DNA from: Candidatus Latescibacterota bacterium
Lineage (GTDB): Bacteria; Latescibacterota; UBA2968; UBA8231
Direction: 5' to 3'
Length of the DNA: 49,392 bases
Assembly (NCBI GenBank): GCA_016187725.1
Contig: JACPJE010000137.1
Coordinates: 1 to 49,392 of the forward strand
Under the pieces are notes generated by a model, which saw nothing but the letters and a program-made list of their open reading frames with translations, had not been told where the DNA came from and made no database searches. The translations under genes were made by a program, and so were the position numbers. Positions 23,551 to 31,650 of the stretch are shown in pieces. Position 1 is the first letter of the stretch. Each line of letters starts with the position of its first letter.

Positions 23551-25566
23551 TCACCGCGCGAACAGTCCTGCGAAGAACTCTTCGATCGGCATCAGCGCGC
23601 TGAGCATCAGGATCACCGTGACCAGGATGTAGAGCAGGTAGTGCTGCGCCAGTCCCTGCTGGAACCAGCGAAACCGGTGGAGCCACTGCCTGGTGCTGCG
23701 GCCCGTCGGCACCAACAACCGGTCCAGCACGGCGTCATCCACATGTGAGTGCATCTGGGCGGGGGCGGGAAAAAGGCCATGAATGGCGGGCCGGTGCGTG
23801 CGGGGACGCAGCACCCAGTGGAACAGGGCTACAATCAGCTGTGCGAAGGAGGAGGCGCTGTATTGCATCCGGCTGGTCGGCAGGGCATAGCCGCAGTCCC
23901 AGGTGCCCTGGCGCGGCAGCGCCAGGCTGCGTCGCGTCCCCCGGGCCATCAGTGCGGCGATCAGGGCGATCAGAGCCACCAGCGACGCCGACACCGCGCT
24001 CACCGTTCCCAGCGGCACCAGGACGCCGACGCGCAGGGCGGCCGGTTGCGGCCCGGGCATCCAGCTGGAGATCGCCGCGTCGAGGAGGGGGCTCACCAGC
24101 ACCGGGGCCAGGCCGATCAGCGCGCAGCAGGCGGCTAACACCCCCATCGGCCCCCGCATCGAGAGGGGCGGCTCGTGGGTATGGACCGAGACGTGGGTGC
24201 GTGGGCTGCCCAGGAACACCGCGCCGTACGCCTTGACGAAGCAGGCCACGGCCAGCGCGCCGATCGCGGCCAGCACCGGGGCGGCCAGCACCGCAGCCGA
24301 ATTACCTGTCGCGGTGGTGGTCAGGGTCTGCAGCAGCCCCAGGTAGATGAACAATTCGCTGACAAACCCGTTCAGCGGCGGCAGGCCGCAGATGGCCAGC
24401 GCGCCGACCAGAAACAGGGCTGCGGTCCAGGGCATGGTCCGGGCCAGGCCGCCGAGCCGGTCGATTTCCCGGGTGTGGGCACTGTGGACGACCGCCCCGG
24501 CACACAGAAAGAGCAGCGATTTGAACAGACAGTGATTCCATATGTGCAGCAGGCAGCCGGCCAGGCCCAGCACCACCCATTCCGGCCGGCCCGCCGAACG
24601 CCCTAGCATCGCCAGCCCCAGGCCCATCAGGATGATGCCGATGTTCTCCACGCTGTGATAGGCCAGCAGTCGCTTCAGGTCGTGCTGGCCGATGGCGAAC
24701 ACCACCCCGAGCAGGCCGCTGAGGGCGCCCAGCAGGAGGATCAGACCGCCCCAGGCGCTGGGCGGGTCGGGCAACAGAGACAGGAATCGCACCAATCCGT
24801 AGATCCCCATCTTGAGCACGACGCCCGACATCATCGCCGACACGTGACTGGGCGCGTTGGCGTGCGCGCTGGGCAGCCAGAAGTGCAGGGGCATGACCCC
24901 GGCCTTGAAGCCAAAGCCGACCAACGCCAAAAAGAAGAGGGCATTCACCGTGCCCATGCCGATCGCCCCCGGTGCCACCAGCTGGAACGCGTAAGAGCCA
25001 GTCGACCAACGCCACAAGGCGAAGAGGGCGAAGAGCGTCAGGGTGCCGACATGGGTCGCTATCAGATAGAGCCAGCCGGCCCGGCGGCATTCCCTGCGGT
25101 GGTCCTCGGCGCTGACCAGGAAAAAGGCCGCCAGCGCCATCACCTCCCACCCCAGCAGGAAGGCCATGGCGTGCCTGCTGATGACCAGTAGCGCCATGCC
25201 GGCGACCACCAGGCCCCAAAATAATCTAACACTCCGCCCGTTTCCCGGATGGCGGTGCTGCGGCCAGTACCCCAGGCCGTAGACTGAGCCGAGTCCTCCC
25301 ATCAGAAAGATGGGAATGAGGAAAAACACACTCAGGGCGTCGATGCCGACGACGGAATTTCCCGCAGCCGGCCAGGGGAAGCTGGAGACGGCATGCTGCT
25401 CGGCGCCCAGACCGGCACCAGCGGCGACCAGACCCGCGATCGCTCCCAGTACCATCATTCCCGCGGCGATTCGCTGGCCCCAGGCGGAGGAGCGCCCCAT
25501 GCACAAGCCGGGCAGCCCGCTGATGGCCGCCAGCGCGATGGCGAGCATGATCAGCTCAAGCGACAT
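23551..25566 (-). CDS. hyfB: HyfB/NuoL-like antiporter subunit
   Basis: The 671-residue protein has 14-16 helices. It includes LLGWEVMALAAFFLVSAEDH (about 137-156, key Glu), the lumen-facing GFGFKAGVMPLHFWLPSAHANAP (about 217-239, Lys and HxWLPxAH), and RLLAYHSVENIGIILMGLG. The C-terminus holds an extra helical extension (about 560-671) with hydrophilic segment TWDCGYALPTSRMQYSASSF, typical of HyfB. It is the first structural gene of the operon, 36 bases after the EIIA-type regulator. Confidence 0.92.
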   Translation of the reverse strand: MSLELIMLAIALAAISGLPGLCMGRSSAWGQRIAAGMMVLGAIAGLVAAGAGLGAEQHAVSSFPWPAAGNSVVGIDALSVFFLIPIFLMGGLGSVYGLGYWPQHRHPGNGRSVRLFWGLVVAGMALLVISRHAMAFLLGWEVMALAAFFLVSAEDHRRECRRAGWLYLIATHVGTLTLFALFALWRWSTGSYAFQLVAPGAIGMGTVNALFFLALVGFGFKAGVMPLHFWLPSAHANAPSHVSAMMSGVVLKMGIYGLVRFLSLLPDPPSAWGGLILLLGALSGLLGVVFAIGQHDLKRLLAYHSVENIGIILMGLGLAMLGRSAGRPEWVVLGLAGCLLHIWNHCLFKSLLFLCAGAVVHSAHTREIDRLGGLARTMPWTAALFLVGALAICGLPPLNGFVSELFIYLGLLQTLTTTATGNSAAVLAAPVLAAIGALAVACFVKAYGAVFLGSPRTHVSVHTHEPPLSMRGPMGVLAACCALIGLAPVLVSPLLDAAISSWMPGPQPAALRVGVLVPLGTVSAVSASLVALIALIAALMARGTRRSLALPRQGTWDCGYALPTSRMQYSASSFAQLIVALFHWVLRPRTHRPAIHGLFPAPAQMHSHVDDAVLDRLLVPTGRSTRQWLHRFRWFQQGLAQHYLLYILVTVILMLSALMPIEEFFAGLFAR

Positions 25567-25602
25567 AGGCGAACCCGTTCGCGCCAGCGCGCCCTGCGGC
25601 GC

Positions 25603-26307
25603 TTACTTGGTCTGTGCACCGTTGCCGTTCGTCGCGGGGAGGGCGGTTTCGGCGCGCACCACGGCCTCCATCAACTCGTCTCGCGAGGCCTGCTGTTTGA
25701 GCACGGCCTTGAACTCCTGGTTTCGCAATACAAAGCTGAGCCGGGACAGCAGGTGGAGATGTGCCCGGACGGTGGGGCTGATCAGCGTGAACAGGGTGTT
25801 GACCGGCTGGCCGTCGATGGCGCGGAAGTCTATCGGGTGTTCCAGGAAGCACAAGGTGATGGTGGGCTTGGAGATGTGCAGCACGACGGGATTGCGCACA
25901 TGGGGGATCGCGATACCCTCGCCTATGCCCGTGGAACCCAGGGTTTCGCGCGCCAGCAGCACCTGGTACAGGAACTCGCGGTCCACTTCTTCGGGCAGGT
26001 TGAGGACCTCGACCAGGGCGCGCAGCACCGAGGGTTTATCGTTGCCCCCGACCCTATACGCCACCCCTCCGGCCTTCAGCGCCTCGGAGAGACTGGGCAG
26101 GGGCACCTTGCTCGTCTCATCCTCCAGAAAGATCTCGGGGGAGATCTGGATGCGCTGGGAGGTAGCCCATTCCAGCAACTCCGCCCGGTTGAAGCGGAGT
26201 TGCTCGTTGACCCGGTACACGGGGATAACCCCCTGTTTGATCCAGCGATAGACCGTCTTTTCTGAGACGTTCAGCAAACCGGCAACATCTTTGACTGAAA
26301 GTCGCAT
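25603..26307 (-). CDS. HTH (excisionase/MerR-like) plus PTS EIIA-Ntr fusion regulator, copy 1
   Basis: The 234-residue protein fuses an N-terminal helix-turn-helix of excisionase/MerR type (LSVKDVAGLLNVSEKTVYRW, 3-22, with RFNRAELLEW wing) to a PTS-EIIA domain of the fructose/nitrogen type (about 65-225). The phosphorylatable His is in GEGIAIPHVRNP (H136), and a second signature ALFTLISP-like is present as TLFTLISPTVRAHLHLLSRL. EIIA domains of this sort transmit phosphoenolpyruvate/nitrogen status. Here a DNA-binding head makes it a direct transcription regulator. It is the first gene of the complex-I-like operon, with a promoter and dyad immediately upstream, so it probably autoregulates and controls the complex in response to its phosphorylation state (inference). 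Confidence 0.88.
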   Translation of the reverse strand: MRLSVKDVAGLLNVSEKTVYRWIKQGVIPVYRVNEQLRFNRAELLEWATSQRIQISPEIFLEDETSKVPLPSLSEALKAGGVAYRVGGNDKPSVLRALVEVLNLPEEVDREFLYQVLLARETLGSTGIGEGIAIPHVRNPVVLHISKPTITLCFLEHPIDFRAIDGQPVNTLFTLISPTVRAHLHLLSRLSFVLRNQEFKAVLKQQASRDELMEAVVRAETALPATNGNGAQTK

Positions 26308-26347
26308 TCAAGTCTCTATATGAATAAAAATGCCCATGATTGGACTA

Positions 26348-26377
26348 TTGTGGATAATAATAAGGCCATGTCCACAA
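26348..26377. promoter_or_regulatory. Inverted repeat operator overlapping the operon promoter
   Basis: TTGTGGA (26348-26354) and TCCACAA (26371-26377) form a perfect 7-bp dyad with a 16-base spacer. It covers the -10 side of the promoter at 26357-26384. Position and symmetry suggest a binding site for a dimer; the HTH-EIIA proteins on either side are the obvious candidates. Confidence 0.6.
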
Positions 26378-26384
26378 ATGTCAA
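26357..26384 (-). promoter_or_regulatory. Sigma-70 promoter of the HTH-EIIA/complex-I-like operon
   Basis: On the minus strand TTGACA (26379-26384) is followed after 16 bases by TATTAT (26357-26362), the start of the tandem TATTATTA tract, and lies about 50 bases before the regulator's ATG at 26307. The region 26308-26456 is much more AT-rich than the genes around it. Confidence 0.68.
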
Positions 26385-26456
26385 TAGGAGAAAATACCTA
26401 AGAGCCCCCCAGCCGGGGTATGGAGCAGGACTCGGGCGGCTGACAGGAAGGGCAAT

Positions 26457-27161
26457 TCAGCGATCCCCCTCGGCAGCGAGGGGCACAGGTGCCAGCCGGG
26501 CCTCTGCACACCGGGCTGCATCCAGGATCTCCCAGGTGTCAGCGCAGTTCAGGACCGCGGATTTGAACCGAGGGTCAAGCAGGGCGAAAACCAGGCGGGA
26601 AAGCAGGTGCAGGTGGGCGCGTACCCTGGGGCTGACCAGGGCGAAAAGGGTGTGGACCGGTTGCCCGTCGAGGGCGCCAAAGCCCACCGGACGCTCGAGG
26701 AAACACAGCGAGATGACCGAACCGGGCACTGCCAGGACCGCGGGATGGCGGACGTGGGGAATGGCGATGCCTTCGCCCACTGCGGTGGAACCCAGCTTCT
26801 CCCGGGCCAGCAATACCTGAAAAAACGCCTCGCGATCGATGTTGGTCGGCAGCGGCACCACCTGGCTGACCGCCCGCAGCGCCGCTGCTCTGCCGGCGGC
26901 CTCCAGGCCGCGGTGGACCCCGCCCTGCTCCAGGGCGTCGGTCAGGGCGGGCAGGGCGCCGGTGCGGTCCTCCGTCTGCTGAAAAAGCTCAGGGGACACC
27001 TCGACCTTGTGGAGGGTAGCCCATTCCAGCAGCTCGGCCCGGTTGAAGCAGTACTGATCCTGCACCCTATAGGCGGGCAGGGTGCCCCGCTGAATCCAGC
27101 GGTACACGGCTGCTTCGGGAATCTTCAGCAAATGCGAAACTTCGCGCACGGTCAGTTGCAT
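26457..27161 (-). CDS. HTH plus PTS EIIA-Ntr fusion regulator, copy 2
   Basis: A paralogue of the protein at 25603-26307, same length (234 aa). The HTH reads LTVREVSHLLKIPEAAVYRW and the EIIA part has GEGIAIPHVRHP with His at H136 and TLFALVSPRVRAHLHLLSRL. The two differ most in the linker (60-100) and C-terminal tail. A GAGAGGAAACG ribosome-binding site precedes the ATG. It lies upstream of the operon promoter and on the same strand; it may be transcribed with ddl or from its own start. Two EIIA-type regulators in tandem suggest heteromeric or opposing control. Confidence 0.86.
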   Translation of the reverse strand: MQLTVREVSHLLKIPEAAVYRWIQRGTLPAYRVQDQYCFNRAELLEWATLHKVEVSPELFQQTEDRTGALPALTDALEQGGVHRGLEAAGRAAALRAVSQVVPLPTNIDREAFFQVLLAREKLGSTAVGEGIAIPHVRHPAVLAVPGSVISLCFLERPVGFGALDGQPVHTLFALVSPRVRAHLHLLSRLVFALLDPRFKSAVLNCADTWEILDAARCAEARLAPVPLAAEGDR

Positions 27162-27246
27162 CGTTTCCTCTCGCTCACTTCTTCAGATTCGGATAGACCT
27201 GCTATTTTAAAAAAGCCCCCTCGCCCCATCCCGTCAACAGTCCGGC

Positions 27247-28332
27247 TCACAGCACCGTGCGGATGTCCTGCCGGTCGCGGTGGCGCTCCAGGGCCAGTTG
27301 GATCAGGCGGTCGATCAGCTCGGCATAGCCGACGCCGCTGGCCTCCCAGAGCTTTGGATACATGCTGATGGGGGTGAATCCCGGCAGGGTGTTGATCTCG
27401 TTGACGTAGACCCGCTCGTCCTGGCGGCTGACGAAGAAGTCCACCCGCGCCAGGCCGGCGGCCTCCACCGCGCGAAAGGCCCGCAGGGCCAGGTCTCGCA
27501 CCTGGGCAGTGGCCGCTGGCGAGAGGCGCGCCGGGATGATGAGTTCGGAGTTGTCGTCGATGTACTTGGCGTTGTAGTCGTAGAACTCGTTGCCTGGCAC
27601 GACCTCCCCCACCACCGAGGCCTGCGCTTCCTCGTTGCCCAGCACCGAACACTCCACCTCGCGGCAGTCGGCGGCCTCGGCCTCGGCCACCACCTTGTAA
27701 TCGTAGGAGGCGGCCTCCTCCAGGCAGGGGCAAAACTCCTCTGGGCCGTGGGCTTTGCACACCCCCACGCTCGAACCCATGTTGGCGGGCTTGAAGAAGA
27801 TGGGATAGCCCAGCTGCGCTTCGAACTGGCGCTGCACCCCGGCCGGGTCCTGGCGCCACTGATGGCGCCGCACCACCGCGTACTCCACCTGGGGCAGGCC
27901 CTCGGCGCGGAAGGCCCGCTTGGCCATCTCCTTGTCCATGCCCACTGCCGAGCCCACCACCCCCGAGCCCACGTAGGGGATGCCGGCCAACTCCAGCAGC
28001 CCCTGCACGGTGCCGTCCTCGCCGTAGGGGCCGTGCAGCAGGGGGAAGATCACGTCGAGCCGCTGGTCCAGTTCTCCTCCCTGGCGGGCCATCAGGGCCC
28101 CGCCCTGGTCCAGGACCACAGGCAGCAGGCCCCGCTCCTCGACCACCCCAGCCTGCAGCACCGCCAGCGCGTCGCCGGCCATCAGCCAGTGCCCCTCCTT
28201 GGAGATGCCGATCATGGTCAGTTCGTACTTGTCGCGGTCGATGGCCTCCAGCACCGAGCGGGCCGAGCGCACCGAGACCTCGTGTTCGCAGGAGCGCCCG
28301 CCGAAGAGCAGGCCCACGCGGATTTTTTTCAT
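27247..28332 (-). CDS. ddl: D-alanine--D-alanine ligase
   Basis: The 361-residue ATP-grasp enzyme joins two D-alanines for peptidoglycan synthesis. Visible are VGLLFGGRSCEHEVSVRSA (6-24), LLHGPYGEDGTVQGLLELAG (about 100-119), the ATP-binding region with FKPANMGSSVGVCKAHGPEE (about 182-201), and the catalytic/Mg site LARVDFFVSRQDERVYVNEINTLPGFTPISMYPKL split over the C-terminus. Length matches the family, and the AGGAAAGGAA ribosome-binding site fits the ATG. No other cell-wall gene is adjacent. Confidence 0.96.
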   Translation of the reverse strand: MKKIRVGLLFGGRSCEHEVSVRSARSVLEAIDRDKYELTMIGISKEGHWLMAGDALAVLQAGVVEERGLLPVVLDQGGALMARQGGELDQRLDVIFPLLHGPYGEDGTVQGLLELAGIPYVGSGVVGSAVGMDKEMAKRAFRAEGLPQVEYAVVRRHQWRQDPAGVQRQFEAQLGYPIFFKPANMGSSVGVCKAHGPEEFCPCLEEAASYDYKVVAEAEAADCREVECSVLGNEEAQASVVGEVVPGNEFYDYNAKYIDDNSELIIPARLSPAATAQVRDLALRAFRAVEAAGLARVDFFVSRQDERVYVNEINTLPGFTPISMYPKLWEASGVGYAELIDRLIQLALERHRDRQDIRTVL

Positions 28333-28465
28333 CAGGGGTTCCTTTCCTCATAGGTTCTTGCCACCCGGCCCCTAATATGCCAATAAACCTGAAAAATAGA
28401 AAAGGGCGCTTGCCCGGCCGGGTGGGGATTGATAGTATTGGGGGGCTTGCGAAAGGCGGTCCGCG

Positions 28466-28750
28466 ATGAAAAAGACCTTCCTGGTGCTCCTGCCGGGCAT
28501 CCTGCTCTTCCCAGTGGGGTGCGTGCCCGGCGATTACACCTACACCCTCGACGATCCGGCCGGCTTTTTCTGGGGCATCTGGCACGGCTGGGTGGCGCCC
28601 ATCTGCCTGGTGTGGGGCTTCTTCAATCCGGCCATCCGCATCTACGAGCCCACCAACACCGGTTGGTGGTACGACCTGGGCTATTACATGGCCATCATCA
28701 GCGGCTTTGGCGGCCTGTCGCTGTTCCGCCGCAAGCGCAAGGAGAACTGA
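28466..28750 (+). CDS. Small lipoprotein-like membrane protein
   Basis: The 94-residue protein starts with a signal sequence and lipobox-like LFPVGC at residue 14-19, followed by a short periplasmic loop, and two hydrophobic segments (GFFWGIWHGWVAPICLVWGF and LGYYMAIISGFGGLSLF) with a positively charged C-terminus RRKRKEN. Similar short proteins with FWGIWHG occur in many bacteria without known role. It ends two bases before the SDR start, so the three genes 28466-30293 may be one operon. Confidence 0.7.
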   Translation: MKKTFLVLLPGILLFPVGCVPGDYTYTLDDPAGFFWGIWHGWVAPICLVWGFFNPAIRIYEPTNTGWWYDLGYYMAIISGFGGLSLFRRKRKEN

Positions 28751-28752
28751 GC

Positions 28753-29547
28753 ATGAGGCTTGCAGATACCGTGGCGCTGGTGACCGGCGCCGGCTCTGGC
28801 ATCGGCCGGGCCATTGCCGAACTCTTCGCCCGCGAGGGCGCTGCCGTGGTCGCGGCCGATTTGCACCTGGATCGGGCCCGGGAAAGCGCCGGGCGCATCC
28901 AGCAGGCCGGGGGGCAGGCCCTGGCGCTGGCCGCCGATGTCTCCCTGAAGGACCAGGTGGAGCGGATGACGGCCCAGGCCCAGGCCGCCTACGGCCGGGT
29001 GGACGTGCTGGTCAACAACGCGGGCCTGGCCACCGGAGACGACATCCTCCACATCGAAGAGGAGGAGTGGGATCTGAATCTGCGCGTGGTGCTCAAGAGC
29101 GTGTATCTCTGCTCCAGGGCCCTGCTGCCGGGCATGATCGAGCGCCGGCGCGGGGCCATCGTCAACATCGCCTCGGTCAACGGCCTGACCGGCCTGAGCG
29201 AAGAGGCCTACAGCGCCGCCAAGGCCGGGGTCGTCAACCTCACCCGCAACATGGCCGTCAAGTACGGGCGCCACCAGGTGCGGGCCAACGCTATCTGCCC
29301 GGGCACGGTGCGCACCCCCATCTGGGGCCCCATCCTCCAGCGGGACCCGCAGATCTTCGACAAACTGGTCAAGTGGTACCCGCTGGGCCGGGTGGGCGAA
29401 CCGGAGGACATCGCCTGGGCCGCCCTCTTCCTGGCCTCCCCGGAGGCGGCCTGGATCACCGGCGAAACCCTGACCGTGGACGGGGGCCTGCTGGCCGGCT
29501 CCTACGGCATGTCGCGCGAACTACTGGCCAAGGAGGAGCAGCCATGA
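28753..29547 (+). CDS. SDR-family oxidoreductase, copy 1
   Basis: The 264-residue protein is a classical short-chain dehydrogenase: NAD(P)-binding VTGAGSGIGRAIAELFAREG (9-28), the NNAG motif at about 86-89, the catalytic Ser in IVNIASVNG, and the YSAAKAG motif (Tyr and Lys). The C-terminal end ICPGTVRTPIWGP and ITGETLTVDGGLLAG is standard. Asp at the end of beta-2 (VVAADLHLD) suggests NAD preference. Its stop overlaps the next SDR by four bases, so the pair may act on consecutive or opposite steps of a sugar or polyol pathway. Confidence 0.9.
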   Translation: MRLADTVALVTGAGSGIGRAIAELFAREGAAVVAADLHLDRARESAGRIQQAGGQALALAADVSLKDQVERMTAQAQAAYGRVDVLVNNAGLATGDDILHIEEEEWDLNLRVVLKSVYLCSRALLPGMIERRRGAIVNIASVNGLTGLSEEAYSAAKAGVVNLTRNMAVKYGRHQVRANAICPGTVRTPIWGPILQRDPQIFDKLVKWYPLGRVGEPEDIAWAALFLASPEAAWITGETLTVDGGLLAGSYGMSRELLAKEEQP

Positions 29548-30293
29548 CTAGCGCCCGCCTCAAAGGCAAGACCGCCCTGATCACCGGCGGGGCCACGGGC
29601 ATCGGCCGGGCCACTGCCGAACTCTTCGGCGCCGAGGGCGCCCAGGTGGAGATCCTCGACTACAACGCACCGGAGGGCTACGCCGCCCTCGAAGCCATCG
29701 CCAAAGGCGGCGGCCAGGCTGCCTTTCACCAGACCGACGTGCGCTCGGCCCAGAGCGTGGAAACGGTCTTCCAGCAGCTGAGACAGCACCGCGACCGGCT
29801 GGACATCCTGGTGTGCAGCGCCGGGGTGCTCAAGGGGGCGTACAAAGGCGTGGCCGGCCTGAGCGAGGAGGACTGGGACGCCACCATCGACACCAACCTC
29901 AAGGGCACCTACCTGGTGGTCAGGCAGGCGGCGCCGCTCTTGGAGCGGGCCGGCCAGTCCGTGGTGCTGCTCCTCGCCTCGGGCGCCGGGGTGCGGGGCG
30001 CCAGTTCCTCCCTGGCCTACGCGGCCAGCAAGGCCGGGGTGCACGGCATGCAGTACAATATCGAAGCCCACGTGCGCGGTGCCCGGGTCCACGTCATCTG
30101 CCCCGGCGGCATCGCCACCCCGCTCAAACTGGAGAACGTGGCCCAGGGCGCCGAGGCCTCGGGCCAGGATCCGGCCAAGGCTGTCGAGGGCGCCAAAAAG
30201 CAGTTGGGCGACCCCATGGGTGTCGCCCGGGTGCTGGCCTTCCTGGCCTCCGAGGAGGGCTCCTACGTGCGGGGGACCATCTTCACCCGCTGA
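29544..30293 (+). CDS. SDR-family oxidoreductase, copy 2
   Basis: The 249-residue protein has ITGGATGIGRATAELFGAEG, CSAGVLKG in place of NNAG, the catalytic Ser in LLLASGAGVRG, and YAASKAGVHGMQYNIEAHVR with Tyr and Lys. The C-terminus ends shortly after GTIFTR, lacking the usual V-DGG ending, so the last strands are shorter than normal. The ATG overlaps the previous SDR stop (ATGA). It ends one base before the stop of the convergent GH4 gene, with no terminator seen between them. Confidence 0.88.
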   Translation: MTSARLKGKTALITGGATGIGRATAELFGAEGAQVEILDYNAPEGYAALEAIAKGGGQAAFHQTDVRSAQSVETVFQQLRQHRDRLDILVCSAGVLKGAYKGVAGLSEEDWDATIDTNLKGTYLVVRQAAPLLERAGQSVVLLLASGAGVRGASSSLAYAASKAGVHGMQYNIEAHVRGARVHVICPGGIATPLKLENVAQGAEASGQDPAKAVEGAKKQLGDPMGVARVLAFLASEEGSYVRGTIFTR

Positions 30294-31640
30294 TCACTCT
30301 AAGGGCGGGAGTATATCCCGCTGGAGCCGCAGCATCTCCTCCAGCAGGGCCACGGCCCGCCGGTAGGAATCCACCGTCGGATCCAGCAGCAGGGCCTGGA
30401 GCAGCTTGGCCTTGGACCCTTGGGCAAAGGCCTCCACCAGCAGCTTGTGGATGCTGGCCTGCACCCGGATCAGGGCGGCGATGGCCTCGGGCAGCGGTTC
30501 CATCTGGCAGGGATGCAGCCCTTGTGCATCAGCCAGGGCCGGCACCTCCACCACCAGGCCCTCTGGCAACTCGGGGATATAACCCCGGTTGGGCACGTTG
30601 ACGGCGGCCAGTTCGCGGCGCGCCCCGCAGGCCAGGGCCTCCATGATCGGGGCGGCCAGTTCGCCCGAGGCCCGCAGCGGCGCCTCTTCGAGCTTGCGCG
30701 GCTGGGCAGCGGGCCGCCGCCAGGGCCGCCCGGTGTCCACCCGGTCGATGGTGTAGACAAAATCGGGGATCTTGCCCGTCTCCCAGGGATGGCCCTCAGC
30801 TGGGTCGTAGTAGTACTGCATTTCGCTGGCCATGAATTCCTCGGCCCAGCGGAGATACTCGCCGTAGTGGTTGGTGGCCGGCGAGGGCCACAGGCCAAAG
30901 CGCCGCAGGAGTACCCGGCCCAGCCCCAACTCGTGCCAGTGGGCCAGTTCGTCCCCCTCCAGGTCGGTCCGGCGCAGGCGGGGGTAGAGATCCTCGCCGG
31001 TGGGGCGATGGCGGATCTTCTGGAAGAAGGTGAAATGGTTGATGCCGCAGGCCGCGGTGTCCAGCTCCTCCTGGGGAATTTCCAGGATCTGGGCCAGCTG
31101 GCGCTGCCCCATGAACACCCCGTGGCACAGGCCCACCGCCTGGATGGAAGTCAGCCGGGTGACGGCCTCGCAGAGCTTGTGCTCGGGGTTGGTGTAGTTG
31201 AGCAGCAGGGCCTGGGGGCACAGCCGCTCCATGGTGCGGGTGATCTGGAGGGTGGGGCCCATGTTGCGCAGGGCGTGGAAGAGGCTGCCCGGGCCGCCGT
31301 TCTCGCCGAAGATCTGACGGAACCCGTAGTGGCGGGGCAGGTGGTAATCCTGAGACCAGTAGAGGAAGCGCTGGACCTCGATGGCAGTGACCACAAAGTC
31401 AGTCCCTTCCAGAGCGCGCTCCAGCTGGGTGGTGGCCACCACCTGGGCGCCGTGGCTGGTCTGCCGGCACACATGGGCCGCGTACTGCTCTACCTCCTCC
31501 AGGTGGGCGGCCACCTTGTCCATCAGCACCAACTCCACCCCGCGCTCGGCCAGGGGCTTGCTCAAGAGCACGTCGCGGATGGTGGCCGGCCCAAAGGAGC
31601 GGCTGCCGGCGCCGATCAGGGCGATCTTCACGGATTTCAT
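30294..31640 (-). CDS. Glycoside hydrolase family 4 (alpha-glucosidase/galactosidase type)
   Basis: The 448-residue protein fits GH4, which cleaves glycosides by an NAD- and metal-dependent redox mechanism. It starts with the NAD-binding IALIGAGSRSFGPATIRDVL (6-25), has the NYTNPEHKL motif, the metal ligands Cys in GLCHGVFMG and His in CGINHFTFF, and YYYDPAEGHPW. Length is typical. It is 10 bases upstream of nothing and follows the acetamidase gene by 10 bases on the same strand, so the two form an operon. Substrate is not predictable. Confidence 0.9.
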   Translation of the reverse strand: MKSVKIALIGAGSRSFGPATIRDVLLSKPLAERGVELVLMDKVAAHLEEVEQYAAHVCRQTSHGAQVVATTQLERALEGTDFVVTAIEVQRFLYWSQDYHLPRHYGFRQIFGENGGPGSLFHALRNMGPTLQITRTMERLCPQALLLNYTNPEHKLCEAVTRLTSIQAVGLCHGVFMGQRQLAQILEIPQEELDTAACGINHFTFFQKIRHRPTGEDLYPRLRRTDLEGDELAHWHELGLGRVLLRRFGLWPSPATNHYGEYLRWAEEFMASEMQYYYDPAEGHPWETGKIPDFVYTIDRVDTGRPWRRPAAQPRKLEEAPLRASGELAAPIMEALACGARRELAAVNVPNRGYIPELPEGLVVEVPALADAQGLHPCQMEPLPEAIAALIRVQASIHKLLVEAFAQGSKAKLLQALLLDPTVDSYRRAVALLEEMLRLQRDILPPLE

Positions 31641-31650
31641 CCTTTCCCCT

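Noticed and set aside
19016-26307. A true hydrogenase-4 or formate hydrogenlyase operon
   Set aside because: The large subunit lacks both cysteine pairs needed for the NiFe site, and no formate dehydrogenase or hydrogenase maturation gene is present.
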